From NCBI RefSeq assembly GCF_011421635.1, contig NZ_WTLI01000007.1, forward strand, positions 1 to 42,231: a stretch of DNA of 42,231 nucleotides. Reading direction: 5' to 3'. This document shows, piece after piece, positions 33,205 to 41,824 of this stretch. The notes under the pieces are model-generated. The model searched no databases. It was not told where the DNA came from and saw only the letters and a program-made list of their open reading frames with translations. This DNA is from Paenibacillus turpanensis (GTDB lineage Bacteria > Bacillota > Bacilli > Paenibacillales > YIM-B00363). A program made the position numbers and the translations under genes. Position 1 is the stretch's first letter. Each line of letters opens with the position of its first letter.

Positions 33205-34173
33205 ATGTCCACTCATCCGAAAATCGTCGTTATCGGCGGCGGAACCGGTCTATCTGTGATGCTTCGCGGACTGAAGCAAAAGCCGGTAGACATTACGGCC
33301 ATTGTGACCGTCGCCGATGACGGCGGCAGCTCAGGGATTCTCCGTTCAGAAATGCAAATTCCGCCGCCGGGCGATATCCGTAACGTGATTACCGCGCTGG
33401 CCGAGAAGGAACCGCTGCTTTCCGAAATGCTCCAATACCGCTTCCGAAGTGGGACGGGGCTCGCCGGTCATACGCTGGGCAATTTATTTTTAGCTGCTCT
33501 GACCGACATAACCGGCGATTTTGTCACCGCTGTTGCGGAACTGAGCCGGGTGCTTGCCGTTCGCGGCAGAGTGCTGCCGGCTTCCGATCAAGCCATCGTG
33601 CTGAAAGCACAGATGGAAGAAGGTGACATCATTTCCGGGGAATCAAATATCCCCAAAGCGGGAAGAAAAATCAAGAGGGTTTTTATTGAACCGCCGAACG
33701 TAAAGCCTTTGCAGCAAGCCATCGACGCCCTGGAGCAGGCCGATGCGATTTTGATCGGTCCGGGAAGCTTATACACGAGCATTTTGCCGAACCTGCTTGT
33801 TCCGAAAATTGCTGAAACGGTGCTTCGATCAGAGGCGATTAAAATTTTTATATGCAACGTCATGACGCAGCCGGGGGAAACGGATAACTACTCGGTCAGC
33901 GATCATTTAAAAGCGGTATATGACCATGTGGGGCATCATATTTTCGACTATGTCATCGTAAATAACGGGGAAATCCCACCGCAGGTTCAGAGCAAGTATG
34001 CGGAGCAAGGGGCGAAGGCGGTGCCGCTCGACCTCGAGGAGGTTACGAAGCGCGGTTACAAGGTGATCGCCGATCAGCTGATCCTGTTCCGAACGTACCT
34101 CCGCCATGATGCGGAAAAACTGAGCGGACACATCGTTCAGCTCGTCGAAAGCTGGATGGCCCGAAAGAGGTGA
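33205..34173 (+). CDS. glmR: Gluconeogenesis/cell-wall factor GlmR (YvcK)
   Basis: A 322-aa UDP-sugar-binding protein of the CofD-like family. The start VIGGGTGLSVMLRGLK forms the nucleotide loop; ADDGGSSG and PPPGDIRN are family hallmarks, and IGPGSLYTSILPNLL lies at the middle. In B. subtilis GlmR is needed on gluconeogenic carbon and stimulates GlmS, linking to peptidoglycan. ATG 33205 is chosen; AAGAGGTG is nine bases before it. Six bases separate it from whiA. Confidence 0.93.
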   Translation: MSTHPKIVVIGGGTGLSVMLRGLKQKPVDITAIVTVADDGGSSGILRSEMQIPPPGDIRNVITALAEKEPLLSEMLQYRFRSGTGLAGHTLGNLFLAALTDITGDFVTAVAELSRVLAVRGRVLPASDQAIVLKAQMEEGDIISGESNIPKAGRKIKRVFIEPPNVKPLQQAIDALEQADAILIGPGSLYTSILPNLLVPKIAETVLRSEAIKIFICNVMTQPGETDNYSVSDHLKAVYDHVGHHIFDYVIVNNGEIPPQVQSKYAEQGAKAVPLDLEEVTKRGYKVIADQLILFRTYLRHDAEKLSGHIVQLVESWMARKR

Positions 34174-34179
34174 TGTAGG

Positions 34180-35115
34180 GTGTCCTTTGCGGCCCTGACC
34201 AAGAAAGAACTAACGATGGTCGAGAGCGATGCCTGCTGCGAGAAGGCGGAATTATCCGCCCTTATTCGCATGAGCGGGGCCGTGCAAATCTCGAACCAGC
34301 GCGTTATTCTCGATATATCTACCGAAAATGCAGCCATTGCCCGCCGCATTTTCAGCTTGATCAAAAAGCTTTACGGCTTTCAAGCCGAGCTGCTCGTTCG
34401 CAAAAAAATGCGGCTGAAGAAAAATAATATTTACATGGTTCGCGTTCCGATGCGGGTGCAGGAGCTGCTGCAGGATTTGCATATCGTATCGGAAGGATTT
34501 TTGTTCACGCAGGGTATAGATACCGAGATTGTGAAGGATGATTGCTGCAAACGGTCGTACCTGCGCGGGGCATTTCTAGCCGGAGGCTCCGTGAATAACC
34601 CGGAGGGCTCCTCTTACCATTTAGAGATTTACTCTATCTATGAGGAGCACTGCATGGCCATGACGGAGCTGGCCAATGAGGCGTTTGATTTGAACGCGCG
34701 TTGTATTGAGCGTAAGAAGGGCTTTGTCTTTTACATTAAAGAAGGCGAAAAGATTATCGAAATGCTCAGCTTGATCGGCGCCCATCAGGCGCTGTTGAAG
34801 TTTGAGGATGTGCGGATTATGCGGGATATGCGCAATTCGGTTAATCGTATTGTCAACTGTGAAACGGCGAACCTGAATAAAACGATCGGCGCGGCCGTCC
34901 GGCAAATTGATAACATCAAGCTGCTGCAGAGGCAAATCGGTCTGGAAAACCTTCCGGAAAAGCTGCGGGAGGTCGCTGAAATCCGTCTGCGTTACCCGGA
35001 CCTGAATTTAAAAGAAGTAGGGGAAATGCTAAGCGGCGGCGTAAGCAAGTCGGGAGTGAACCATCGGCTCCGAAAAATTGATGAAATGGCGGAAAAGTTA
35101 CGGAATTCCAACTAA
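34180..35115 (+). CDS. whiA: WhiA-family DNA-binding protein
   Basis: A 311-aa protein with an N-terminal LAGLIDADG-homing-endonuclease-like fold ([12 protein letters not shown] near 125) and a C-terminal HTH ([21 protein letters not shown]). WhiA controls sporulation in actinomycetes and affects cell division and chromosome segregation in B. subtilis. The start is GTG 34180 behind AAGAGGTG. It is the last gene of the glk-rapZ-glmR-whiA run; a small GGCG/CGCC hairpin follows, and crh has its own promoter. Confidence 0.94.
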   Translation: MSFAALTKKELTMVESDACCEKAELSALIRMSGAVQISNQRVILDISTENAAIARRIFSLIKKLYGFQAELLVRKKMRLKKNNIYMVRVPMRVQELLQDLHIVSEGFLFTQGIDTEIVKDDCCKRSYLRGAFLAGGSVNNPEGSSYHLEIYSIYEEHCMAMTELANEAFDLNARCIERKKGFVFYIKEGEKIIEMLSLIGAHQALLKFEDVRIMRDMRNSVNRIVNCETANLNKTIGAAVRQIDNIKLLQRQIGLENLPEKLREVAEIRLRYPDLNLKEVGEMLSGGVSKSGVNHRLRKIDEMAEKLRNSN

Positions 35116-35170
35116 TATGGGCGCTTTTCCGCCTATTTCACAGTTTGCGCTAGTAGATCGCTGAAATTAG

Positions 35171-35179
35171 TGTTATAAT
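35171..35179 (+). promoter_or_regulatory. Extended -10 promoter of the Crh-like gene
   Basis: TGTTATAAT is a perfect TATAAT preceded by the TGn extension. The -35 17 bp upstream (TAGTAG) is poor, as tolerated with an extended -10. Confidence 0.55.
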
Positions 35180-35244
35180 GATATTTATAATATTCGGATG
35201 ATTCTCCTGGCGTCATGCAAATATCAGTGGGGGGTACGTTGTTC

Positions 35245-35514
35245 ATGACCAAGCAACCCGTGGTCGTCAAACTTAAGACTGGACTACACGCAAGACCTGC
35301 TGCCTTGTTCGTACAAGAGGCAAACAAATTTTCCTCGGAAATTTTCGTTGAAAAAGACGATAAAAAAGTGAATGCGAAAAGCATTATGGGTATTATGAGC
35401 CTTGCGATCAGCTCGGGTACAGAAGTAAACATTAGTGCCGAGGGTTCGGACGCGGAGCAGGCTGTAACCGCTTTAGTCGCACTTGTCAGCAAAGAGGAAT
35501 TGGAAAACCAGTAA
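35245..35514 (+). CDS. crh: HPr-like phosphocarrier at the crh position, with both His15 and Ser46
   Basis: An 89-aa HPr-fold protein. It sits after whiA, where B. subtilis has crh, and it matches Crh closely (KTGL-ARPAALFVQEAN and KVNAKSIMG). B. subtilis Crh has Gln15 and cannot take phosphate from enzyme I. Here residue 15 is His (GLHARPA), so PTS transfer is chemically possible, and Ser46 (AKSIMG) is the HprK target. It could act as Crh, as HPr or as both. ATG 35245 is chosen because it aligns residues 15 and 46 exactly; a GGGGGG stretch lies ten bases upstream. A terminator follows directly. Confidence 0.85.
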   Translation: MTKQPVVVKLKTGLHARPAALFVQEANKFSSEIFVEKDDKKVNAKSIMGIMSLAISSGTEVNISAEGSDAEQAVTALVALVSKEELENQ

Positions 35515-35545
35515 TCGTTTATTAAAGTCTTTACGAATCAAGGAG

Positions 35546-35569
35546 AGCTGCCTGCGGGCGGCTTTTTTT
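35546..35569 (+). terminator. Terminator after the Crh-like gene
   Basis: An AGCTGCC / GGGCGGCT stem with a short loop, followed by seven T. Confidence 0.8.
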
Positions 35570-35685
35570 CGTATCGCTTAATTTTTTGTCCGCTGCCGAT
35601 TCCGCTGCAACATTTTCCACAAGACATGCGTCTGAAGTACTGAATCGATTCAAATAAATCGCGCGAGGAACGGGGGATTATTAGG

Positions 35686-36462
35686 ATGCAAATGAAGATG
35701 AAAAAATGGGTAGTCGTGAGTGCGGCAGCGGTTATGCTTGTATCGGCAGCATGGACAATGGGCGATGCAGGAGAGGTGTTCCGGGTGAAAACGGCGCAGG
35801 CAGCGGGAGAGACGCAAATGGCGGATAAACGGACAGTTAGCGTAAATGGCGAAGGCGAAATTACGATTACGCCGGATGTTGCATATGTCCAGCTGGGCGT
35901 TCAAACGAGAGCGGATACGGCGATTGCAGCGCAGGAAAGCAATGCGAAGGCCTTTGCCGCAGTTGAAAAGGTGCTCTACGAGCAATATGGCATCGACAAG
36001 AAAGATGTGAAAACAACGGGCTTTAACGTAAACCCGGACTATTCGTATCAAGAAAATAAAGCGCCTCAAATTACCGGATATACCGCGCAAAACCTTGTTA
36101 CTGTAACCTATCGCGATCTGGAGAAGCTGGGCGGCCTGCTTGATGCGGTGTCCAAAGCGGGAGCGAACCGGATTGACCACATCCAGTTCAGCACAGAGAA
36201 GGGCGAGGAATACGAGCTGCAGGCCATGGAAAAGGCGATGGCCAATGCCGAGGCGAAAGCCAAAGTGCTGGCGAAGTATGCCGGCAGAGACCTTAAAGGC
36301 ATTCTGCACATCAACCAGTCCGGAGCGGGCACTCCTGTAGCGTACAGGGCATCCTTTGCCACGGCGGAAAAAGCGATGTTCGATATGGCGTCGCCAAGCT
36401 CGTCGGTCGCGCCGGGTGAGCTCAAGGTGAAGGTCAACGTGAACGTCACGTTTGAGTTTTAA
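35686..36462 (+). CDS. Secreted SIMPL-domain (DUF541/YggE-like) protein
   Basis: A 258-aa protein with an N-terminal signal (KMKKW then a hydrophobic stretch, possible cleavage near AQAAGE at 37-42) and one SIMPL domain. Family marks are VNGEGEITITPDVAYVQLGV, the YSYQENKAPQITGYTAQN stretch and a late KVNVNVTFEF strand. SIMPL proteins form ring or barrel oligomers outside the membrane, and their function is poorly known. ATG 35686 has CGGGGGATT upstream; two later ATGs are also possible. A perfect 12-bp palindrome TGAATCGATTCA at 35641-35652 precedes the gene and could be an operator. It converges on clpP with a shared terminator. Confidence 0.82.
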   Translation: MQMKMKKWVVVSAAAVMLVSAAWTMGDAGEVFRVKTAQAAGETQMADKRTVSVNGEGEITITPDVAYVQLGVQTRADTAIAAQESNAKAFAAVEKVLYEQYGIDKKDVKTTGFNVNPDYSYQENKAPQITGYTAQNLVTVTYRDLEKLGGLLDAVSKAGANRIDHIQFSTEKGEEYELQAMEKAMANAEAKAKVLAKYAGRDLKGILHINQSGAGTPVAYRASFATAEKAMFDMASPSSSVAPGELKVKVNVNVTFEF

Positions 36463-36503
36463 TAGGAGGCTGCAGTTGGGCGCTAGTTAGGCGTCAGGCA
36501 ATA

Positions 36504-36549
36504 TAAAAAAACGTTCTTCGCATCGGATTCGATGGAAGAACGTTTTTTT
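36504..36549. terminator. Bidirectional terminator between the SIMPL gene and clpP
   Basis: A-tract, ACGTTCTTC / GAAGAACGT stem, T-tract: AAAAAAA on one side and TTTTTTT on the other, so it works on both strands. Confidence 0.9.
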
Positions 36550-36563
36550 GATTTCTATAAAAC

Positions 36564-37145
36564 TTACGCGCGCTCGATGACTTTATCGATGATTCCATAC
36601 TGAAGGGCAGTTTGGGCATCCATAAAATTGTCGCGGTCCGTATCCTTTTCGATGCGCTCGATCGGCTGGCCGGTACGCTCGGATAGAATACGGTTCAGCT
36701 TGTCACGCAGGCCGAGGATACGCTTCGCGCGGATTTCGATATCCGACGCTTGGCCTTCCGCACCGCCCAGCGGCTGGTGAATCATGACTTCGCCGTTCGG
36801 CAGGGCAAAGCGCTTGCCCTTCGCACCGGCGGCAAGCAGGAATGCACCCATGGAAGCACACATGCCGACGCAGATCGTCGATACATCGGGTTTAATAAAC
36901 TGCATCGTATCGTAAATCGCCATCCCGGAGGTAATGGATCCGCCCGGGCTGTTGATATACAGATGAATGTCCTTCTCCGGATCTTCAGCCGTCAAGAATA
37001 AAAGCTGTGCAATAATGCTGTTCGCAACAACGTCGTTAATCGGGCTGCCCAGAAAAATGATGCGGTCTTTTAATAGACGGGAGTAGATGTCATATGCACG
37101 TTCTCCCCGGTTTGTTTGTTCTACAACCATTGGGACGAAATTCAT
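36564..37145 (-). CDS. clpP: ATP-dependent Clp protease proteolytic subunit
   Basis: A 193-aa serine peptidase forming the tetradecameric ClpP chamber, which works with ClpC, ClpX or ClpE. The catalytic triad is S98 in CASMGAF, H123 in MIHQPLGG and D172 in DTDRDNFM. The N-terminal gate [11 protein letters not shown] is typical. GAGGAGG lies upstream of the ATG. It is controlled by CtsR through a perfect operator over its -35. The position next to whiA/crh and cggR is the same as in B. subtilis. Confidence 0.96.
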   Translation of the reverse strand: MNFVPMVVEQTNRGERAYDIYSRLLKDRIIFLGSPINDVVANSIIAQLLFLTAEDPEKDIHLYINSPGGSITSGMAIYDTMQFIKPDVSTICVGMCASMGAFLLAAGAKGKRFALPNGEVMIHQPLGGAEGQASDIEIRAKRILGLRDKLNRILSERTGQPIERIEKDTDRDNFMDAQTALQYGIIDKVIERA

Positions 37146-37194
37146 AAAGGCGTACCTCCTCTTTGGGTCACATAGTTATATTGTATACAAAAAT

Positions 37195-37223
37195 ATACTA
37201 CCGCAATCCTCCTAAAAAGTCAA
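37195..37223 (-). promoter_or_regulatory. Sigma-A promoter of clpP
   Basis: Read on minus: TTGACT (37223-37218), exactly 17 bp, TAGTAT (37200-37195), 50 bp before the clpP start. The -35 lies inside the CtsR operator. Confidence 0.8.
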
Positions 37224-37234
37224 AGAAGGTCAAA
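37218..37234 (+). promoter_or_regulatory. CtsR operator of clpP
   Basis: AGTCAAAGAAGGTCAAA fits the CtsR heptad repeat RGTCAAANANRGTCAAA at every position. It covers the clpP -35, so CtsR binding would block RNA polymerase until heat or protein stress. ctsR itself is outside the window. Confidence 0.9.
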
Positions 37235-37246
37235 CATCAAATAAAC

Positions 37247-37290
37247 AAAAAAACGACTCTCCGAAATATTCGGAAAACCGCTTTGGTTTT
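37247..37290 (-). terminator. Probable terminator of tRNA-Arg
   Basis: On minus, downstream of the tRNA, an AAAACC / GGTTTT stem (37290-37274) and a CCGAA / TTCGG stem (37273-37261) are followed, after seven bases, by TTTTTTT (37253-37247). Confidence 0.55.
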
Positions 37291-37300
37291 TGTAAGGTAA

Positions 37301-37375
37301 TGGCGCGCTCGCAGGGAATTGAACCCCGATCTCAGGCTCCGGAGGCCTGCGTCATATCCATTGGACCACGAGCGC
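37301..37375 (-). tRNA. tRNA-Arg (anticodon CCG)
   Basis: A 75-nt tRNA on minus with encoded CCA. Acceptor GCGCTCG pairs with CGAGCGC and the discriminator is G. The anticodon stem CAGGC / GCCTG closes the loop CTCCGGA, giving anticodon CCG, which reads CGG. The T-arm has the usual GGTTCAATTCC loop region. Confidence 0.95.
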
Positions 37376-37489
37376 AAGGTGCAAAAATGATTATATGTTA
37401 TTAAGAGCTAAAATGCAAGCGTACCAATGTGGCAATTTTTTCGGCGAATGGAGGGCTTGCAGACTCGGAAATAATGAGATATATTTGGG

Positions 37490-37521
37490 TTAAATATTTA
37501 GATAATTATCTAAATATTTAA
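37490..37521. promoter_or_regulatory. Perfect 32-bp palindrome upstream of sdpR (probable operator)
   Basis: The half site TTAAATATTTAGATAA is followed directly by its exact reverse complement. The palindrome ends 23 bp before the sdpR start. A TTGGGT (37485-37490) and TATCTA (37507-37512) 16 bp apart could be the promoter, so the palindrome would span the spacer and -10. ArsR-type regulators bind such AT-rich dyads, and SdpR represses its own operon in B. subtilis. Confidence 0.75.
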
Positions 37522-37544
37522 ATGAGAAGGGTACAGGTGACACC

Positions 37545-37982
37545 ATGAATGAAACGTTTAAGGCGCTGTCCGATCCTACCCGCCGAAGGATACTGCAGCT
37601 GCTGCGCGACCGGGATATGTCAGCCGGAGAGATCGCGGAGCATTTTCAAATATCAAAGCCGAGTATTTCGCATCATTTAAATGCTTTGAAGCATGCCGGG
37701 CTAGTCGATGACGAGCGGAAAGGCCAGCACATCGTATATTCGATCAATACGACGGTGGTGCAGGAGATGATGAGCTGGTTTATCGGGATTATGCAGGGGC
37801 CCGCTGAGAGCGCCGGGAATGTAGAAGGACTCGGGGAAGTGCAGGGGGCGGCATCGGTGGAAGCCGAAGCAGAGGCGCAGAAAGAGCTTGCGCCAAAGCC
37901 GTCTGACCCTTCAATGGGCTACGGTAAGGAGCAAGCTGGTACTAAGGAGAAAAGAAGGGCCAAGAAATCGAAATCGGAATAA
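37545..37982 (+). CDS. sdpR: ArsR/SdpR-family transcriptional repressor
   Basis: A 145-aa protein. Residues 1-90 are a winged helix of the ArsR type close to SdpR (FKALSDPTRRRILQLL, then ISKPSISHHLNALKHAGLV). It has no metal-binding cysteines, as for SdpR. The last ~60 residues are an Ala/Glu/Lys-rich tail ending in KKSKSE, absent from the ~90-aa B. subtilis protein. It should repress the operon through the palindrome upstream; in B. subtilis SdpR is relieved when toxin-bound SdpI sequesters it at the membrane. Confidence 0.85.
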   Translation: MNETFKALSDPTRRRILQLLRDRDMSAGEIAEHFQISKPSISHHLNALKHAGLVDDERKGQHIVYSINTTVVQEMMSWFIGIMQGPAESAGNVEGLGEVQGAASVEAEAEAQKELAPKPSDPSMGYGKEQAGTKEKRRAKKSKSE

Positions 37983-38079
37983 AACAAGCGGATTTTTTAA
38001 AATGATCCGGGCTGGAAATGGCTGATCGGACCTGAAATAGAGACAGGCGGAGGAACGAAATCGAAAGGGGATCGGAAAG

Positions 38080-38739
38080 ATGAAGAGATTTTGGACGAAA
38101 GCGGATTTGTGGATGGTGCTTACAGGAGGGGCGGCATGGCTTGTCAGCCTGCTGTTTGCCTCACAGCTGCCGGAAAGGATGGCGACTCACTTTGATACGA
38201 GCGGAACACCGGATGGATATACGCCGAAGCTGGGCTTTTATGCGATGTTTGTCGGACTCGTCATTATACTGCCGTTATTTTTGAAGTTTGTTACGAAACT
38301 TGATCCGAACCAAGAAAATATTAATAAAGCGGTCGGTGCGATTAACGTTGTCCGCTGGGTGCTGACCTTGTTTTCGATCGTCGTTTGTTATGCGATCATC
38401 GCTTATAACCTGGGGTATCCGCTGATGGAGGGGAAATGGGCGCTGGTGGCGGTAGGCTTCCTATTTTTTACCCTGGGTAACCTAATGCCGAGATTCCGGC
38501 AAAATTGGTTTATCGGTGTGCGGACGCCGTGGACGATGGTTAATGAGGCGGTATGGCGCAAGACACAGCGGCTGACCGGATATTTGTGGTGCATTTCGGG
38601 AGTTGTGCTTATTGCGGCGGCCTTTATTATACCGGCAGGCTGGTCGATTGGCGTCGTGATCACAGTCATTACTGCATCCTCTCTCGTGCCTTATGTGTAT
38701 TCGTATCTCGTATTCCGTCAAGAGGGAGGGAAAGCGTAA
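38080..38739 (+). CDS. sdpI: SdpI-family membrane immunity protein
   Basis: A 219-aa membrane protein with a DUF1648 segment near the start (LPERMATHFDTSGTPDGY) and a C-terminal SdpI domain (NWFIGVRTPWTMVNEAVWRK). About six membrane helices are visible. In B. subtilis SdpI protects against the SDP cannibalism toxin and also signals to SdpR. No sdpA, sdpB or sdpC toxin genes lie nearby, so it may give immunity to foreign toxin. A GGGGAT/GGAAAG stretch precedes the ATG. Its stop overlaps the next start (TAATG). Confidence 0.9.
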   Translation: MKRFWTKADLWMVLTGGAAWLVSLLFASQLPERMATHFDTSGTPDGYTPKLGFYAMFVGLVIILPLFLKFVTKLDPNQENINKAVGAINVVRWVLTLFSIVVCYAIIAYNLGYPLMEGKWALVAVGFLFFTLGNLMPRFRQNWFIGVRTPWTMVNEAVWRKTQRLTGYLWCISGVVLIAAAFIIPAGWSIGVVITVITASSLVPYVYSYLVFRQEGGKA

Positions 38740-39542
38740 TGATAGAACAACCAATGATCAGTGCCGGAGCACTGGCAGGAGCGGCCATGCAAATCCTGAT
38801 CTCTTTGCTGCTTCCCATCCTGTTCATTGTGTATTTTCACAAGCGCGGCGGCTTCTCCTGGAAGGCCGCAGGGGTCGGGATTTTGGTGTTTGTTGTGTTT
38901 TCACAGGTGCTGGAGAAGCTGCTTCATGTGTATGTGTTCAGCGTAAACCCGGTGACAGCACAAGCATTAGGGAACCCTTGGCTTTATGCACTATATGGGG
39001 GACTGGCAGCGGGCTTCTTTGAGGAGTTCGGTCGATACTTTGGTTGGAAGCTGCTGCTTCGCAACCGTCTGGAACGCAAGGACGGGATTTCGCTTGGTGT
39101 CGGGCACGGAGGTATTGAGGCGATCCTAATCGGTGTCATTGGCGGCGTTCAAACGATCGCGTTCGCCCTGCTGATGCAGCAGGGCAAACTGGAGGAAGCG
39201 TTGGGCGCGTCAGCCCCGCCGGAAGCGGTGGCGCAAATTCGCGGCGCGCTGGTGACGACGCCGTGGTGGGAATACATCGCGGCCGGCTTGGAGCGGCTTC
39301 CGGCGATGCTGCTGCACATTGCGTTTTCGCTGCTCGTGCTGATCGGTGTACGTTCGGGCAAGCTAAAGTATGTGCTTTACGCGGCGCTGCTGCATGCTGC
39401 GGTTGATTTTCCGGTGGCCCTATACCAGAAGGGAATGGGGAGCCTGCCGGTATTATATGTGTATTTAGTTCTTATTGGGGCGGCTGCGGCCGTGATCATC
39501 GCCCGTTCTAAGAACTGGGCCACTTTTTTGCGGAAAAGCTGA
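38739..39542 (+). CDS. YhfC-family (CPBP-like) intramembrane metalloprotease
   Basis: A 267-aa polytopic membrane protein of the YhfC family, related to CAAX-type CPBP proteases. The motifs EEFGR (near residue 101), GVGHGGIEA (near 125) and HAAVDF (near 222) supply the Glu, Arg and His residues expected for a metal site. I start it at the ATG overlapping the sdpI stop, with GGGAGGG upstream. It would be co-translated with sdpI. CPBP-type proteases often accompany bacteriocin self-immunity, so a joint defence role is a fair inference. Terminator follows. Confidence 0.85.
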   Translation: MIEQPMISAGALAGAAMQILISLLLPILFIVYFHKRGGFSWKAAGVGILVFVVFSQVLEKLLHVYVFSVNPVTAQALGNPWLYALYGGLAAGFFEEFGRYFGWKLLLRNRLERKDGISLGVGHGGIEAILIGVIGGVQTIAFALLMQQGKLEEALGASAPPEAVAQIRGALVTTPWWEYIAAGLERLPAMLLHIAFSLLVLIGVRSGKLKYVLYAALLHAAVDFPVALYQKGMGSLPVLYVYLVLIGAAAAVIIARSKNWATFLRKS

Positions 39543-39560
39543 ATGAAAAAAACGATTTGG

Positions 39561-39597
39561 GAAGAGAATGGGATGGGGCCATTCTCTTCTTTTTTTT
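39561..39597 (+). terminator. Rho-independent terminator of sdpR-sdpI-yhfC
   Basis: A GAAGAGAATGG / CCATTCTCTTC perfect 11-bp stem with eight T following. Confidence 0.92.
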
Positions 39598-39599
39598 CC

Positions 39600-39628
39600 T
39601 TGAAAAACTTTCGGCAATTGTTTACAAT
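39600..39628 (+). promoter_or_regulatory. Sigma-A promoter of the cggR-gapA operon
   Basis: TTGAAA (39600-39605), 17 bp, TACAAT (39623-39628). The predicted start near 39635 is just upstream of the CggR operator. Confidence 0.85.
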
Positions 39629-39639
39629 AAAGAAGACGG

Positions 39640-39675
39640 TGGGACTTAAAATGTTTCATAGGGACAAAAAGTGAC
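39640..39675 (+). promoter_or_regulatory. CggR operator (two direct repeats)
   Basis: TGGGAC, 6 nt, TGTT, 4 nt, AGGGAC, 6 nt, TGAC. This is exactly the spacing of the B. subtilis CggR operator (CGGGAC-N6-TGTC-N4, repeated). It lies downstream of the promoter, as in B. subtilis, so CggR would act as a roadblock relieved by fructose-1,6-bisphosphate. Confidence 0.85.
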
Positions 39676-39698
39676 CCACCGAGATCGTGAGGGCTGCT

Positions 39699-40727
39699 GT
39701 GAGGCGAATTGTCGAGATTCAAAAACAATTGCTTCCGGACGTGCTGGAAACGCTGCGCAAACGGCACGTGGTTCTGCAGCACATTATGCTGTCGGGCTCG
39801 GTTGGCCGGCGCACCTTGGCCTCTTCCATCGGCATGACGGAACGGGTGCTGCGGGCGGAAACGGAGCTGCTGAAATCGCAAGGCTTGATTGAGATTGAGC
39901 AAGCCGGCATGCGCATCAGCGAAACAGGCAAACAGCTCTTAGCCGATATGGAGCCCTTTATGAAGGAGCTGCTCGGCTTAACGGAGCTGGAAGAAAAGCT
40001 GCGCACGGCGTTCGGCCTGCGGCAGGTTATTATTGTACCGGGCGATTCCGACGATTCGCCGCATGTGAAGCTGGAGCTCGGCAGAGCCGGGGCGCACATG
40101 CTGCGCAGGTCTACGGAAGCCGCCAAGCACGCGGTAGTAGCGGTAACCGGCGGCTCAACGATGGCGGCGGTTGCGAGCCAGCTGACGGCATCCGGGACGC
40201 TGAAGGGACTGCTGTTCGTTCCGGCGCGGGGCGGACTCGGCGAAAGCGTGGAGCTTCAAGCGAATACGATCGCGTCGACGATGGCGAAGAAGACGGGCGG
40301 CCAATACCGGCTGCTGCATGTCCCCGACCATCTTAGCGAGGAAGCGTATCAATCCTTAATTCAAGAGCCCGGCATTCAAGAGGTGCTGGCCGATATCCGC
40401 AAGGCGAGCATCGTGCTTCACGGGATAGGTGAAGCGAAGGTGATGGCAAGGCGCCGCAGGGTAGACGCAAGGGTGATTGAGGATCTAGAGCGGGAAGGGG
40501 CTAACGCGGAAGCGTTCGGGTATTACTTTGACCGCAAAGGACAGGTTATACACAAGATGCCGACGCTCGGCCTCCGGCTGGAGGATATCAAAAGCATGGA
40601 CACCGTCATTGCGGTGGCCGGCGGAACGAGCAAAGGCGAAGCGATTGCCGCAGTGCTGCGTTACGGGCATGAGGACATCCTCATTACCGACGAAGCGGCT
40701 GCACAGCAGATCGCAGAGTGGATTTAA
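39699..40727 (+). CDS. cggR: Central glycolytic genes regulator
   Basis: A 342-aa SorC-family repressor of gapA and the lower glycolytic operon. The N-terminal HTH has GRRTLASSIGMTERVLRAE, as in CggR; the C-terminal sugar-phosphate-binding domain has VTGGSTMAAVA and VAGGTSKGEAI. I start it at GTG 39699, not at the GTG 12 bases upstream, because GTGAGGG is then well placed and the protein aligns residue by residue with the B. subtilis start (IQKQLLPDVL). It is autoregulated through the operator upstream. Confidence 0.93.
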   Translation: MRRIVEIQKQLLPDVLETLRKRHVVLQHIMLSGSVGRRTLASSIGMTERVLRAETELLKSQGLIEIEQAGMRISETGKQLLADMEPFMKELLGLTELEEKLRTAFGLRQVIIVPGDSDDSPHVKLELGRAGAHMLRRSTEAAKHAVVAVTGGSTMAAVASQLTASGTLKGLLFVPARGGLGESVELQANTIASTMAKKTGGQYRLLHVPDHLSEEAYQSLIQEPGIQEVLADIRKASIVLHGIGEAKVMARRRRVDARVIEDLEREGANAEAFGYYFDRKGQVIHKMPTLGLRLEDIKSMDTVIAVAGGTSKGEAIAAVLRYGHEDILITDEAAAQQIAEWI

Positions 40728-40739
40728 TTCAGGTATCAC

Positions 40740-40759
40740 GACGTGCCATTTTGGCCGTC
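40740..40759 (+). other. Hairpin in the cggR-gapA interval
   Basis: GACG, a bulged T, GCCA, loop TTT, TGGC, CGTC. No T run follows (TTGAATAAAAAAA), so it is not a terminator. In B. subtilis the cggR-gapA mRNA is cut near the end of cggR and the gapA part is stabilised by a 5' hairpin. This hairpin lies in the matching place, so a similar role is inferred. Confidence 0.5.
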
Positions 40760-40787
40760 TTGAATAAAAAAACAGTACACATTTTAG

Positions 40788-41804
<1,017 letters not shown>

Positions 41805-41824
41805 TTCGGAACACCGAAAGCTGA

